Below, one piece after another: positions 53,160 through 64,000 of a stretch of DNA of 64,000 bases. The stretch lies in contig OX291542.1 in NCBI GenBank assembly GCA_946406115.1, forward strand, positions 26,485,321 to 26,549,320. Reading direction: 5' to 3'. The translations under genes and the position numbers were made by a program. Position 1 is the stretch's first letter. Each line of letters begins with the position of its first letter. This DNA comes from Apoda limacodes. Lineage: Eukaryota > Arthropoda > Insecta > Lepidoptera > Limacodidae. Under the pieces are notes generated by a model. The model was not told the DNA's origin, searched no databases, and saw nothing but the letters and a program-made list of their open reading frames with translations.

Positions 53160-53490
53160 TTTTAAGGGTTCCGTACCCAAAGGGTACAAAATGGGACCCT
53201 GTTACTAAGACTGTTTGTTCGTCTGTCCCCAGGATGTATCTCATGAATTGTGATAGTTAGACAGTTGAAATTTTCACAGATACAACAAACGTGATTAAAA
53301 AGATCGATATTGATAACGGAAACAAGTAGACGCTTGACATATTCACAGAATATTTAGTTATATATTCACTTTTAAAATAAATAATTAAATAAAATAAAAA
53401 AAAATCAATCGTGATTTTTTGCCGTTTTATAGATAATGGTACGGAACCCTTTGTGCACGGGTCCGACTTGCGCTTGGCCGGTTTTTCATT
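53160..53490 (+). repeat. 'GGTTCCG' repeat copy
   Basis: TTAAGGGTTCCGTACCCAAA, GGGTACAAAATGGGACCCTG, TTACTAAGACTGTTTGTTCG, ATGTATCTCATGAATTGTGA, TAGACAGTTGAAATTTTCAC, TAATGGTACGGAACCCTTTG, TGCACGGGTCCGACTTGCGC, TTGGCCGG. Good full copy; the ORFs here are shadows. Confidence 0.75.
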
Positions 53491-55204
53491 CTTCATATTT
53501 GTTTTAAAATTCTTTTCATACCCATGACGATATGTAGAAATGTAAGAGAAAAATAACCTAAACTCCATTTTTAGACAATATAGCATCTGACGGCAGTAAT
53601 ATTTGTTGACCACACAAAACCTGCAATACTTAATTCAATTCATGATTTTTCCATTTTACAAATATTTCATTTAAAATAAAATAACTTTTAAATTTTATGC
53701 GCTGCTGACTATCTTTTATCGATTGACGTTTGTCCGATTGTCAGACGTATTCCACTGGGGATTTTAACTTTAAAAGTGAAATTTTAAATCGGGGTTCAAA
53801 AATTTTAAAATTTTAAACTGGCAATTCTCATCATTTTATTTTCAACCTGACAGGATTTTTAGTTGGTTATTTGATTTTATATTTTTATGTCAACACGCTG
53901 TTATTAAAAAAACTAAGGGATCTGTTTAAAAATCATAAATACAGTATAGTAAAATCTTGGGTTTTTCTTTCATAGTAACTTTACGAGTAATATTTATTAA
54001 GAGTTTTTTAATAACTGTATCCAACATTATGTATAAGAGTAAAAATATTATTTTCAACAATTTATTTTTTTATATTTTTTTCACTGCAAAAGTTTATCAA
54101 TCCCGATTTCCGTATACGAAAATCATCCTTATATTATGTTATCAATATGGATAAGGTCGTATCCATAAGTTCTGCACTGCGCCACTGGACACTGCTCCCT
54201 TTATTGAATCGCTTCGCAGCCATTTTGCCACTCCTCTAACTCCGCTCCAGCGCGTGCTCTCAATTTATTTTTTGACAAGTTACGTAGAAATAGATTTTTT
54301 TATTTGTCTATTTATGTATAGTAGTAATTATGTGTTTCAAGTTTTAAAAATAAAACTACAGGTACCTACACAAACTAATTTAGGTAACTATGGGGCAAAA
54401 CCAACTGGCAAGAACAAAGACTGAGGACGATAAAATCAGTTTGCTCACACCAGCGATCTTGGAGGTAACCTTTAATGAAGGTAATATTAAGTATAATAAC
54501 AATAAGGCACCGGGTGGCGAGTGAAAAACCCGGTATTAAAAGTCTGTAAGACTAGACTTCTTAAAAGTCACCACGTATCGTCTTGCCCGTAAGTTCGACG
54601 AGTTTCATCTTCTCCTGAACAAGCCAGTTTTCAACTAGGCTATAGACCACATATAGAGTATAATCGGCCCCATAGAGGAAACAAATACTACGTAAGAAGA
54701 AGTTTAACTTTCACTTAACTCCCATACTAGAGTTTTATCATCGTTTGAACCTGTAGAGTAGCAATTCAAAAAGTGTTTGTAGACTAAGACACAGTTTGCA
54801 ACCATTCTGTGTCGCCACTGACGACTTTTTAGCTGGTTTTAGGGTAACAATTCTTGTTTTCTTCTAACTTAAAATCCGAGTGCGCTTATAGAGGATTAAT
54901 GGTATAACACTTACATAGAAAGAGAGACAATACACTTGCAGCCTAAAACATACCAAAAGAACTGTCAATATTTTGATATAATAATGGTTTCAGAATGCTG
55001 ATATTCTAGTGGATCCGGTATGTTCGCGAAGGTTCAGGCGGTTGGCTTTCACGCACATGTGGTGCAAACAGCGTTTTAAGTACAAACCAACAGTATTTCT
55101 TTGCTGAAAAAAGATGCAGAAACATTGCACGCAAATTGCATATTATGCAATTAGGAGCATAACCGGTCCTCAATGAACCGAATTTCAATCTCTAATAAAA
55201 ATAT
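53491..55204. other. AT-rich, no supportable gene
   Basis: 53700-53775 (GCTGCTGACTATC, GACGTTTGTCCGATTGTCAG, GGGGATTTTAACTT) is a direct-repeat partner of 58186-58256. 54160-54260 and 55000-55190 are GC-richer but show no motif. Confidence 0.45.
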
Positions 55205-55260
55205 ATAAAATAGACATATAGACATAGACATAGACATTTCTTTATTTAACACACATATAC
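55205..55260. repeat. ATAGAC hexamer microsatellite and A-rich flank
   Basis: ATAGACAT-ATAGACATAGAC runs at 55211-55236, then A-rich sequence continues to about 55480 without coding potential. Confidence 0.6.
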
Positions 55261-55528
55261 AACACAAGCAAAAACATAAAAAAAAAACAAAAAAAAATTA
55301 CACATAGATTACACAAGCATTTAGATAATACCTATTTAAAAAAAAAAAGAAAACAATAACAATAACATTAAGAAAATAAATACACAAAGAAGAAACTAAT
55401 TCTAAGACTATTCACTAAATTATTAAAAAAATTGTAATACATAAATAAAAAATAAATAAATTGATATTAATTAAAATAATAATGTCAATAATATGATCAG
55501 CTTGGTATTAGGTGTCAAATTGGACCCA

Positions 55529-55568
55529 CTCAGCATTTGCTTTGGTAGAAATACTACCAAAGCGCTGA
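55529..55568. other. Hairpin near the 3' end of the minus-strand LINE
   Basis: GCTTTGGTAG (55539-55548) and CTACCAAAGC (55554-55563) form a perfect 10-bp stem with a 5-nt loop. TCAGC (55530-55534) and GCTGA (55564-55568) extend it after a bulge. Its place fits a structured LINE 3' UTR, inferred only. Confidence 0.65.
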
Positions 55569-55589
55569 TTTTAAGTGGAGCCCAGATGA

Positions 55590-57995
55590 CTTTCAGATGC
55601 AGTGACAGCATATATATATATAAAAATGAGCGTTTTTACTGATTTAATTAAAAGGCATGCATTTTTCACTTTAAAGTACATACCTGGATAAAAGTGTTGC
55701 TAGGCTGTACTTTGTACCTACTGTATTATTTTGATTTTTATAAAGAATGTTGTTTAAACTATAGAATCATATTTAGTGAAGGGCTACCGGTAAAAGTTTG
55801 TTTTTGTATTAGTGTTAAATATTTTTGATATTGAATTTTGAAAGTTTTTAATGTACAGCAGTTCCGAATAGTTGTTAGACTGTTCCAGTATTTGGTAGCC
55901 GCAAATCGGAAGCTTCCTTGAAAGGCCGCAGTTCCATGTTTTTGAGCGCGCGGGAGATTGTAGTATTCGCTCTGTGCGCGCCAACAACCGAGGCCCGTAA
56001 ACAACGTCACCATAGTTCAGCCTGGATAGCACCAGAGAGTCGCAGAGCATTATTCGTAGCTCAGTGCTAAGATAATTACGTACTTGGTACAAAACCTTAA
56101 GCCTGTAAAATGCATTTCTGACCACTTCCAGCACGTGTTTTTCGAATCGAAGACTATTATCCATAGAAAAACCTAAATTACGAGCCTCCGCTACCCGCTG
56201 CAGAGGCGTTCCTCTAATGTTTACTACAAAGTTATGTCCAATAATGCGATCTATTTGATGTTTTGATCCTAGTACCATATATTTGTATTTTTCAGGATTC
56301 AAAGTTAACATGTTGGACTCAGACCATTCTACTATGCGTCCTAGATCATCATTTAATTTAGAAATAGCGGAATATGTTGAATTAGGATCAAATAAAAGAT
56401 AAAGTTGTATGTCATCAGCATACATATGGAACTTACAATAGCTAAGAGAATTAATTACATTTGCAGTATACAAAACGAACAGTATTGGTCCTAAAATTGA
56501 ACCTTGAGGTACACCTTTGGTTACAGGGCTTGTTTCGGATCTGTTTATTTTTCCTTCATTATCTTTCAGTTCGACAAGTTGAGAACGACCACTAAGATAG
56601 CTATCGAACCATTTAATAGAACTTAATTCAAACCCATAGTAAGCCTTTTTTTGGTAATATTAGCGAGTGATTTATTGTATCAAATGCCCTTGAAAAATCT
56701 AATAAAACCAACACAGATCCCATGCCTTCATCTTGAGCGACCAAAAGGTTATCTACAACATCGACTAAAGCCGTAGCCGTGCTGCGTGTCTTTCGAAAAC
56801 CTGACTGAAACTGGGGAAGGATTCTGTTTTTTTCTAAGTACTCAGTTAGCTGGGTACATACTGTTCTTTCAACCAGTTTGGACAAACAAGGGACAAAATT
56901 AATAGGTCTTAAGTCTTTTGGGTAAACGGGGTTATCCGTTTTTGGTAAAGATCTTACCACCGCGATCTTCCAAGCATCGGGAAAAGTGTTATTTTCTATA
57001 GATTTATTTATAATAGCAGTTACAACTTTTAAAGTGCGTGGCAACGTAAGCAACAGCATGTCTAAAGAAATGCCGTCAATACCTAAAGCGTTTGACTTGA
57101 GTGACTTTATAATGTTGATTACTTTGCTCTCATCTATAGCTTCTAACTTAAAAGAGGATGTCCCGTATCGATTGTGTTCCTAATATGTAAGGTTAGATAG
57201 TTTTACTTCGTTGACACAAGGCAAATTAAGAAAGTGTGTATTAATTAAATCAGGATCAACAAAATGATTTGGAAGCTGACCACCGCTTCGTTTACTAGTA
57301 TTAGGGATGGTACGTTTAAGGTTTTTCCAAAGAATTTTTGCGTTATGGGAATTAGTATTAATCTGTTGATTGAAGTACGCGCGTTTCTCATTAAAGATGG
57401 CTTTGTTAACACTACTCTTCAGATCTTTGTATTATTTTTTATGTACTTCAGATCCCGTAGCTCGATATTTTTTATAAGCATCATTACGAAGTTTCATCAT
57501 TTCTTTGATAGTGAATGTGAGCCAGGGACATGACTGATGTCTCTGAAACAATTTTCGTGTTGGAGCGTGAAGTTCAAATAAAGCTGTAATATAGTTATTA
57601 AACACACCTACCATTTCATTGGTGTTTTCTGGGTGCAACAAAATGTGTTCCCAATCTATTGCTTCAAGAAAAGAATTAAAAAGGTTCATGTCAATGTCTT
57701 TTAAGTGGTCTGAAAATAACTATCTGCGGCGGCACTTTGTTTTTTTTATATTGAATTCACAAGAAACAAACGCGTGGTGACTAAGATCTGGTATATACTC
57801 AACATCAATGCAACTCACTGCGATATTATTATCAGAGCAAACAACATCAATCAGTGTTTCACTGTGCTCAGTGAAGTGCGTAGGATTAACAATGTGCTGT
57901 ACCAGATTGGCGCATTGTAAAAAGTTATTTAAAATGTAAAAATGTATTGTTACTAACCCACCCCAAGTCAGCAAGTCATAATTGTTACTAACATC
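55590..57995 (-). mobile_element. CR1/Jockey-group LINE, about 2.4 kb, endonuclease C-terminus plus RT
   Basis: This is the best-preserved retroelement here. Read on the minus strand from 57990: endonuclease end (LQCANLVQHIVNPTHFTEHS, ETLIDVVCSDNNIAVS, DLSHHAFVSCEFNIKKTK, with SHH in place of the usual SDH); a linker (NYITALFELHAPTRKLFQRH, CPWLTFTIKEMMKLRNDAY) to 57432; RT fingers (LRPINFVPCLSKLVERTV, FQSGFRKTRSTATALVDVVD, VLVLLDFSRAFDTINHSLIL) at 57059-56628; PQGSILGPILFVLYTANVIN; the YADD catalytic box at 56422-56411; then WSESNMLTLNPEKYKYMVLG and LSRLNYGDVVYG. It ends with YWNSLTTIRNC and a stop at 55759. There are at least four frameshifts or stops, and the 5' part is missing, so it cannot be autonomous. 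Confidence 0.88.
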
Positions 57996-58374
57996 ATTAT
58001 GTAGATATTTTGAACGTATTTTATTTTATTTATTTACTAAACTACCAAATAAATACAAAACATGTATCAACTATTTACGGAGTGACATTTTTGAGACTTG
58101 CAGTTTATTCAATATCCAATTTAAAATTATTTCTTATAAAATTAATTGCTGCTCTAGTTAAAAATAAAATAGCTTTCATTTGTTGTGTGCTGCTGCCCGT
58201 ATTATCAACTGACATTCGTCCAATTGTCGTGCGAACTCCATAGGGGATTTTAACTTATTCTGAATAAAATAAAACTGTGCTACAGAAATATGAAATGTGT
58301 CCTTTTTTAAAAAAAACGGCTTTAACATGAAAAAAGAAAACTATAATTTAAACTCAAACCTAATTCAAGTAGAC
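57996..58374. other. Spacer with a repeat piece at 58186-58256
   Basis: GTGCTGCTGCCCGTATTATC, AACTGACATTCGTCCAATTG, CATAGGGGATTTTAACTTA matches 53700-53775. Otherwise AT-rich. Confidence 0.5.
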
Positions 58375-58995
58375 TTTTACACAGCATTTTTGAATCGTCA
58401 ATTAATTTATTAATTTTATAAAAGTCAGCACCAGTTCGGAATGATTTACTACCGAGAAGAACCGGCAAGAAACTCAGCAGTTAATTTATAATACCTTTTT
58501 TCATTAAACTATCTTTGACATACATTTTAAATTTATTTGTAGGTAAGTTGACCATATGTTCTGGAATTTTATTGTTAAAATATATACTTTGTATTGCAAA
58601 AGAGCTATGTTACCTTCTGAATATGACATTTTTGAACTACCAAATTTATCCTTTTACTTGTATTAACTCTGTGTAGGTCACTATTTTTAGCAAATTAGTG
58701 TAAATTTTTGCGTACATACATTATAAAAGTGACGATATATTGGCAAGGAACAGTTAAAATATCAATTTCCCTAAGAGAAATTCGAGGTCTCAATTTATAG
58801 ATTGACCGTACTTTTCTCTTTTGCAAAATAAAGACAACAATATCAGTTGCCTTACTCCAAAGCAAAATGCCATAAGTCATGACAGGATGGAAATAGCTAA
58901 AGTAGACCACGCGAGCAGTGTCAATATCTGTAAGCTGCCTAACTTTTCTAACAGCATAAGCAGCTGTACTAAGTTTCCCTGCAAGAACTGAGATG
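58375..58995 (-). mobile_element. L2-like LINE C-terminus and 3' tail
   Basis: Minus strand: GKLSTAAYAVRKVRQLTDID, TARVVYFSYFHPVMTYGILL, WSKATD, FILQKRKVRSIYKLRPRISL, REIDILTVPCQYIV, MYVRKN (58990-58695). A degraded end follows with LPVLLGSKSFRT-like codons, then GACGATTCAAAAATG and a tail at 58375-58395. Its C-terminus matches 34995-35335, and its tail matches 5740-5790 and both arms of the 1.8-kb inverted repeat. Confidence 0.8.
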
Positions 58996-59228
58996 TAAGG
59001 GTTTCACTGCATACAAGTATTAATTGAGGATTCCGTAGATTGAAATAATTGCATATATTTATATAACTTGTGAACCAATTTTGTTTAAAACAATTTTAGT
59101 TAAGGCAGTGATAAATGTGCATGAATTATTGTGACTCTTTAATAACTCACAGCTAAAAAGTTAAAACCTATACAAAATTTTAGCCTTTGAAAGCTTACTT
59201 GTACTTATAAGGCACCTTTAATTTTTTT

Positions 59229-59311
59229 TCCAAATTCCCTTGTGGGGGATCGAATCTGCGCCCCTCAGTGGACCAGGCAGTCACTACTACTAACTGAGCC
59301 GCTGATCAGTT
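59229..59311 (-). repeat. tRNA-derived SINE head
   Basis: Minus strand reads GATCAGCGGCTCAGTTAGTA, GTAGTGACTGCCTGGTCC, GGGCGCAGATTCGATCCCCC. An A-box-like GGCTCAGTTAGTA and a B-box GATTCGATCCC are correctly spaced, but the flanking acceptor stem does not pair. It is a SINE head, not a functional tRNA. Confidence 0.6.
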
Positions 59312-60189
59312 GATGATTTCTGTCAAACGGTTATATGAATGTCAACTGTTTTGTCAACGGCTAATATCGGCCTACCGGAAAGAAAAAGGGCCAATCGCTG
59401 AGCATTGGGCACAAAAAAACAGGCTCAAGGCAACTTTTACAGTACACAAATTGTATTTATGTTGATAACGAAAAACCTAGTACCTTCGTTACGGCAGTCA
59501 AACAAACTATTACTCCACCACTTTAGTTGTCGTAGCATTATTCTGTAGTCATAGTTAGCATATTTCTCGCATTAATTTCATTACAAGAATTTTAACACAA
59601 TATATTTTTTATTTTTATTTTAAATGTTACTTTCTTGAAATACATAGTTACTTATTTATTATCTATATTTTATTTTCAACCAAATAATATGTCCTCATAT
59701 GCACAAAAACTAGTGGTCGTCCTAATCCTATCGATAGGTGTGTTTTAGCTAGTTTGTAAATGCAGGTCGTTGTAACTGTTCAATTGAATTATATCTGGAA
59801 ATGCCCAAAGTTCTTAAATATATTTCTAGCAATTTCATAATGCACCTGCAATAGCTCTGTGGGGAAACGACAGTTTGCCTTTACCCGAGGGAATTCATTG
59901 CTTATTTACTATCTATCATTTCGTTCTGGCTTTATGAGGGTACAATTCTACTTCGAGGCTTAATATAATCACGAATTTATATTTAATATGTTGATGGATA
60001 TCTTTCTATACTAATATTATTAAGAGATATTTGGATGTTCGTATTTAGGGGGTAATCTCTGCAAGTACAATCTGAATAATACTCAGCACTTATAGTAAGC
60101 TACACTATCTCTAAAAAACATAGACTATAAATTGTTTTAAACAATTAGAATAGGTTTTTAGTTAGATATATATATATGTATGAGACCTT
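59312..60189. other. AT-rich, nothing identified
   Basis: No ORF or repeat partner that can be supported. Confidence 0.5.
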
Positions 60190-60830
60190 AGCAGAGTTCC
60201 TAACAGGTGGGCCTTAAAATGAAAAAGGATAAAACGAAAGTGATGTTTAATGTCCATGTCGCGCCTATACCGGTTGTTGTTGGGAACCCTACTCTCGAAG
60301 TTGACGACGAATACACATACCTAGGGCAAGTAGTCCAGTTAGGTAGGTCCAACTTTGAGAAAGAGGTTAACCGAAGAATCCAGCTCGGTAGGGCAACGTT
60401 CAGGAAACTATGCAATATCTTTTCGTACCAAATACCTCAGTGCCTAAAGACGAAAGTCTACAATCAGTGTGTGTTGCCAGTGATGACTTATGGTACAGAA
60501 ACGTGATCTCTAACTTTTGGCCTCTTAAATAACCTCAGGGTCGCTAAGTGAGATATGAAAAGAGCTGTGCTCGGTGATTTTTTGCGCGACAAAATATCCA
60601 AAAAGTGGCAATGGGCAGGCCGCATAGCTCGTCGAACCGATAACAGATGGGGAAGCAAGGTAGGCAACCACGGATCGGAAGACGCAGCGTGGGAGGGTTT
60701 TCTATATACCAGATAGACAGACGATCTGGTTAGAGCCGCAGGAAGCCAATGGGCGCGGGCGGCTCAAGACCGGCTGTTATGGAGACATATCGGGGAGACC
60801 TACGTTCAGCAGAGACGTCTTCCGTGTGAA
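60190..60830 (+). mobile_element. RTE-type LINE, RT C-terminal part, degenerate
   Basis: Frame 60207-60506 reads GLKMKKDKTKVMFNVHVAPI, VVVGNPTLEVDDEYTYLGQV, VQLGRSNFEKEVNRRIQLGR, ATFRKLCNIFSYQIPQCLKT, KVYNQCVLPVMTYGTET and then a stop where the family has W. Further pieces include RAVLGDFLRDKI, KKWQWAGRIARRTDNRWGSK and RAAGSQWARAAQDRLLWRHI. The order and motifs are those of lepidopteran RTE elements. RT core and 5' part absent. Confidence 0.85.
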
Positions 60831-60885
60831 ACGACGATATATATGTTTGTAAATTTAATTTCAACAAAAACAAAAAGTGTGCCGC

Positions 60886-60932
60886 TAAGCGGTCACCTAT
60901 CCAATTAATGATCAAGCCCAACGTTGCGTAAC
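60886..60932 (-). repeat. 5S-rRNA-like SINE piece, copy 3
   Basis: Minus strand: GTTACGCAACGTTGGGCTTG, ATCATTAATTGGATAGGTG, ACCGCTTAGCGG, close to the 3' half of 5S rRNA. It is preceded on the plus strand by AAAAAGTGTGCCG, the same neighbour as at 22.9 kb. It lies just beyond the RTE fragment. Confidence 0.65.
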
Positions 60933-62953
60933 TTTGAATATCGTTTCCAACAAATAAGTATGTCACTGTTTTGCTTAATAATAGCTAGATGGCGCTGTAA
61001 CGGTGATTTAGGATGGTAAATGGCTCGGGTCCGTCTCACAAAAGTATAATTGGCCGGTTTTTATTATTATTATGTTATGTTATTGTACTTTAGAGCACAC
61101 ACACACTTTGATAACTGCAAGATTGAAGCTTGTATGTGTTACTGTTTTTACGATAGAGCAACTAGATTATTAAGTTCATACCCTGTACCGCCAAGCCCCG
61201 CGTTCCGCCGCGCCCCGCCGCCGTCTAGTCTAATGCGTTATTGGAACATAAATGTTATATTATTTTTCTTTAATGTTTCCTAGTTCATAAACTTATATTT
61301 AATACTTATTTTACCAAACTCAAAAAAACCAAAAACCCAAGTTTTACCAATAGTACTAAGTACAAAAGGTATATGGAATATATACTTGTATGGATTTTTT
61401 ATTTTTCTGCCTACATTTTCTATATATATGCTATTCCCATAATTTTTTCACACACCCAAGAACAGCCATTTAGCTGGCAGCGGGAACGACGACCACGACG
61501 ACGACATTGGGCTTTAACAAAAGTTTGCACTTTAAAGTTCACTATTTCGCAGACGCATCGCTAAATCGAAAAATGGTCTATACACAACCGTAATATAAAA
61601 CTAGCGACATCCAACGACACCCCATACTATGGAGTAGTAAAATAATCATTCCCACTTTACGAAGAGGGGAAAAAAAAAATTATATTTATATTTTATTTTA
61701 AAACTTTGTTAGTCTAATTAATATCTATACCCATACAAAATTACAGCTTTCTAGTATTTATGGTCTCTGGGCTAAGCTGCAGACAGACAGACAGACTGAC
61801 GGATATGGCGAAACTATAAGGAGAAACTATTACTTCTAGTTCTTTTTTGTCTTAAGCTGACAGGTAAAGCGCATCCAAAATAATATTAAAAACCTTAAAT
61901 ATTGCTTACCTCAATTAAGTACTATTGTTGTACCTACACGGACCACGTATGTCTGTCCTAATGTCTTCTAAGGGGACCTAAGAGAGCCCTAAATTATATC
62001 TTATGAAATGAATATGAGGAGACATAAAAAATAGGTACATGATCTGCATATATATAAAAAGTATAAATGGTAGAAATTAACTTTCTAAGTACATACTACT
62101 TTCCTTGGCCCAAAAATTCCTATTTCCACAGGCACTTCAAGCACAAAACTATTCATATACAAAGTTGTTATTTTCATTAACGAATTACAATTTTTATTAG
62201 GTTAATTTTCTTTATCATAGACTACATGACAACCACAGAGTATTGCCAGAAACACGCGCAGTTCGTAAGGCGCGTTCTAGTTAACGAAGCGGGCCGAAAC
62301 ACTTCTTATTAAGGGTTTTAGATAATGATATAATATTTTCTATCGATTTCACTATTAGGTATAACAATATCTCAATATTATTCGTTTATAAATTCGGTAA
62401 TATTACCAAAAGATTTAATTTTCTCACTTAAATAATAAAAGCTATTTTGCATCTGTCTGAATACAAAATGGTGGTTTTTGTGGCTACACACAGAGAAACA
62501 CAACTACGTTCGCAACGAAAACTTTTATGTGGTTTTGAATTCTGATAATAGTCGCTCAGTTGCAATATGTAGTATTTTGGATTAATATCAACACGACACT
62601 ATCAGTAATTTTCTCAAATAACATTGCTAAATATGTAGTTATTAAATGAAATGTGCCGCATTTATTTTCCTTTTCAGTCAACCAAGTAACCAAGCACACG
62701 TAGCTATATTATATATTTATATTCCAAAATATATCCATATTAAACTGATATATATTTATAGCTGCGAGAGTGGTCATTTAAAGATTATTAAAGAAAACAT
62801 ATGAAACATAATATGCCTAGTTGTACTTTGGTTTAACGTAACGGGGGTTTAATGTGACGGGGTTTATATTGGCAGTTCTTCAAATTTGCTCAGTGATCGG
62901 TATTATTATATTACATATATTTTAACATAGTTCTCTTAATTTGCATTTAAAAC
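60933..62953. other. Unassigned; GC patch at 61185-61235 and repeat tails
   Basis: 61022-61060 (CTCGGGTCCGTCTCAC, TATAATTGGCCGG) is a repeat end. 61185-61235 is a C-rich pocket (CCGCCAAGCCCCGCGTTCC) in AT-rich DNA. 61780-61830 is a CAGACAGACAGACTGACGG repeat tail like 4060-4115. No gene. Confidence 0.45.
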
Positions 62954-64000
62954 ATGAAAACCTTACAAAACATTGTACTAAACTTAAAAATTAAAATAAA
63001 AAAGCACATTTCGTATTTCCATAATACTTTGATCTCTACATTAATTTCTTTTTGGATTGCAATGTACGTAAACAGGATGTTGCTAATAGCTTTTGTAAAT
63101 TTAACATGTACACGTTTGATTATTATTTATGAGCCTTTTTTATTATTCTCGTGCAGTTTATGTACACTGTACAGTCGTTTGCAGTTATTTGTGTATTTTT
63201 ATGTCTATGTAAGTCTTGAAAAGATAATATGTATGTACTTATTGTGCCTTGTTGTATATAGAGCTATATGTGTTGTATGTATGGTATGGTAACCATTTGT
63301 AATTTTGACTTACTTAAAAGCACCTAATTAATTAGGTTATATAACTGTAAATTAAATTACTTAACTATAAAATGAAAAATAAATCTATCCAAAGGTTAAT
63401 TACATTTATAACTTTATTTCATATAACCATTTAGTATAAATATCTATTTTAATGCAATCATGTTTATTTGACTTATATATAACGACTTATATTAAAATAC
63501 GACAGCTCCTACAGGAATAACAGTACCCTCCATATATACCTATAGCTTGCTTGGGTCCGCTCATTACGGACAAGACCTGCGGGCGGAGCCGCGAAAAAAG
63601 TTAGTTATACACACTAACATTTGTCTTCGACGTATCTAGTACTTTTATCATGATGAGTAAGTTGCTTACTCCGCATTGTGTCACAGGATTGTAGCTGTTA
63701 GCAGGCAGTAAATCACCCCCAGAGACGGTAGGACGTGACGTATCTGGGGATCACGTCACGCACCCTGTCACCGAGTTGCGGCTTCAGACTTACGAGGGCG
63801 TTGAGGCTACTCTCGTGCTACTAACTTATAAAATCTTTGCTGATATTTAAGTTTATGCTACAGAAACTTAAAACCTTATTTGGTAACTGCATATCGTTAA
63901 AATTGTATTTTTTGTATTTTTTTGTATTATTGATGTAAATATTTTACTGGTTTTTCAGTTAAGTACACTATATAAGAATAATTATTCGACGCACACTGAT
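62954..64000. other. AT-rich end of window, no supportable gene
   Basis: 62954-63292 is open for 112 codons but is a hydrophobic, AT-driven frame without motif or splice support. 63570-63600 (CGGGCGGAGCCGCGAAAAAA) is the end of a short repeat. 63660-63830 is GC-richer, with an inverted GACGTGACG / CACGTCACGCACC character, unassigned. Confidence 0.4.

Noticed and set aside
59229..59311. Possible tRNA gene
   Set aside because: A and B box-like stretches are present, but acceptor and anticodon stems do not pair; fits a SINE head.
62954..63292. 112-codon plus-strand open frame, hydrophobic
   Set aside because: AT-driven composition, no domain, no promoter, splice or poly(A) support; it looks like chance.

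Overview
The window looks like nuclear DNA of a moth or butterfly (Lepidoptera). It is strongly AT-rich, has no compact operons, and is packed with degenerate copies of repeats characteristic of lepidopteran genomes. These include CR1/Jockey-type, Jockey, L2-like and RTE-type non-LTR retrotransposon tails, tRNA-like and 5S-rRNA-like SINE pieces, the dispersed units that begin with a 'GGTTCCG' or 'GACTTCAAAAAAGGAGG' block, and the 'GGTTATCGG...TAGGATTT' element. The species cannot be named from the sequence alone. Every identification here comes from reading the sequence; no database search was run.

Layout. 1-42.6 kb is gene-poor, repeat-rich DNA. It holds two degenerate LINE bodies (1-0.7 kb, 5.9-7.1 kb), several LINE 3' ends, a 1.8-kb inverted duplication (1.84-3.65 kb), a clean six-unit minisatellite with a dimeric higher-order pattern (26.76-27.73 kb), two Jockey 3' ends (18.9 and 34.1 kb) and a mariner-like transposase remnant (36.4 kb). 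42.75-49.55 kb is the only host-gene interval I can support. It has a three-exon insect-allergen-repeat (G12 / major-allergen-like) gene at 42903-45552 and, 1.06 kb downstream on the same strand, a two-exon gene at 46614-49542 for a predicted secreted, lysine/asparagine-rich protein that I do not recognise. 50.4-53.0 kb holds a 368-bp block duplicated almost perfectly 2.1 kb away, its second copy set between 95-bp direct repeats. 55.6-58.0 kb is the best-preserved retrotransposon (endonuclease C-terminus plus reverse transcriptase, minus strand), followed by another LINE tail (58.4-59.0 kb) and an RTE-type fragment (60.2-60.8 kb). The rest is AT-rich sequence with no supportable gene.

Function. 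The allergen-repeat gene is expected to encode a secreted or microvillar midgut protein. A TATA box and several GATA-type motifs lie just upstream, which fits gut expression. The neighbouring novel gene has a plausible signal-peptide exon, phase-compatible splice sites and a poly(A) signal that abuts its stop codon. Nothing in the sequence links the two functionally beyond adjacency and shared orientation. I see no CRISPR array, rRNA operon, intact tRNA, prokaryotic system or viral gene.
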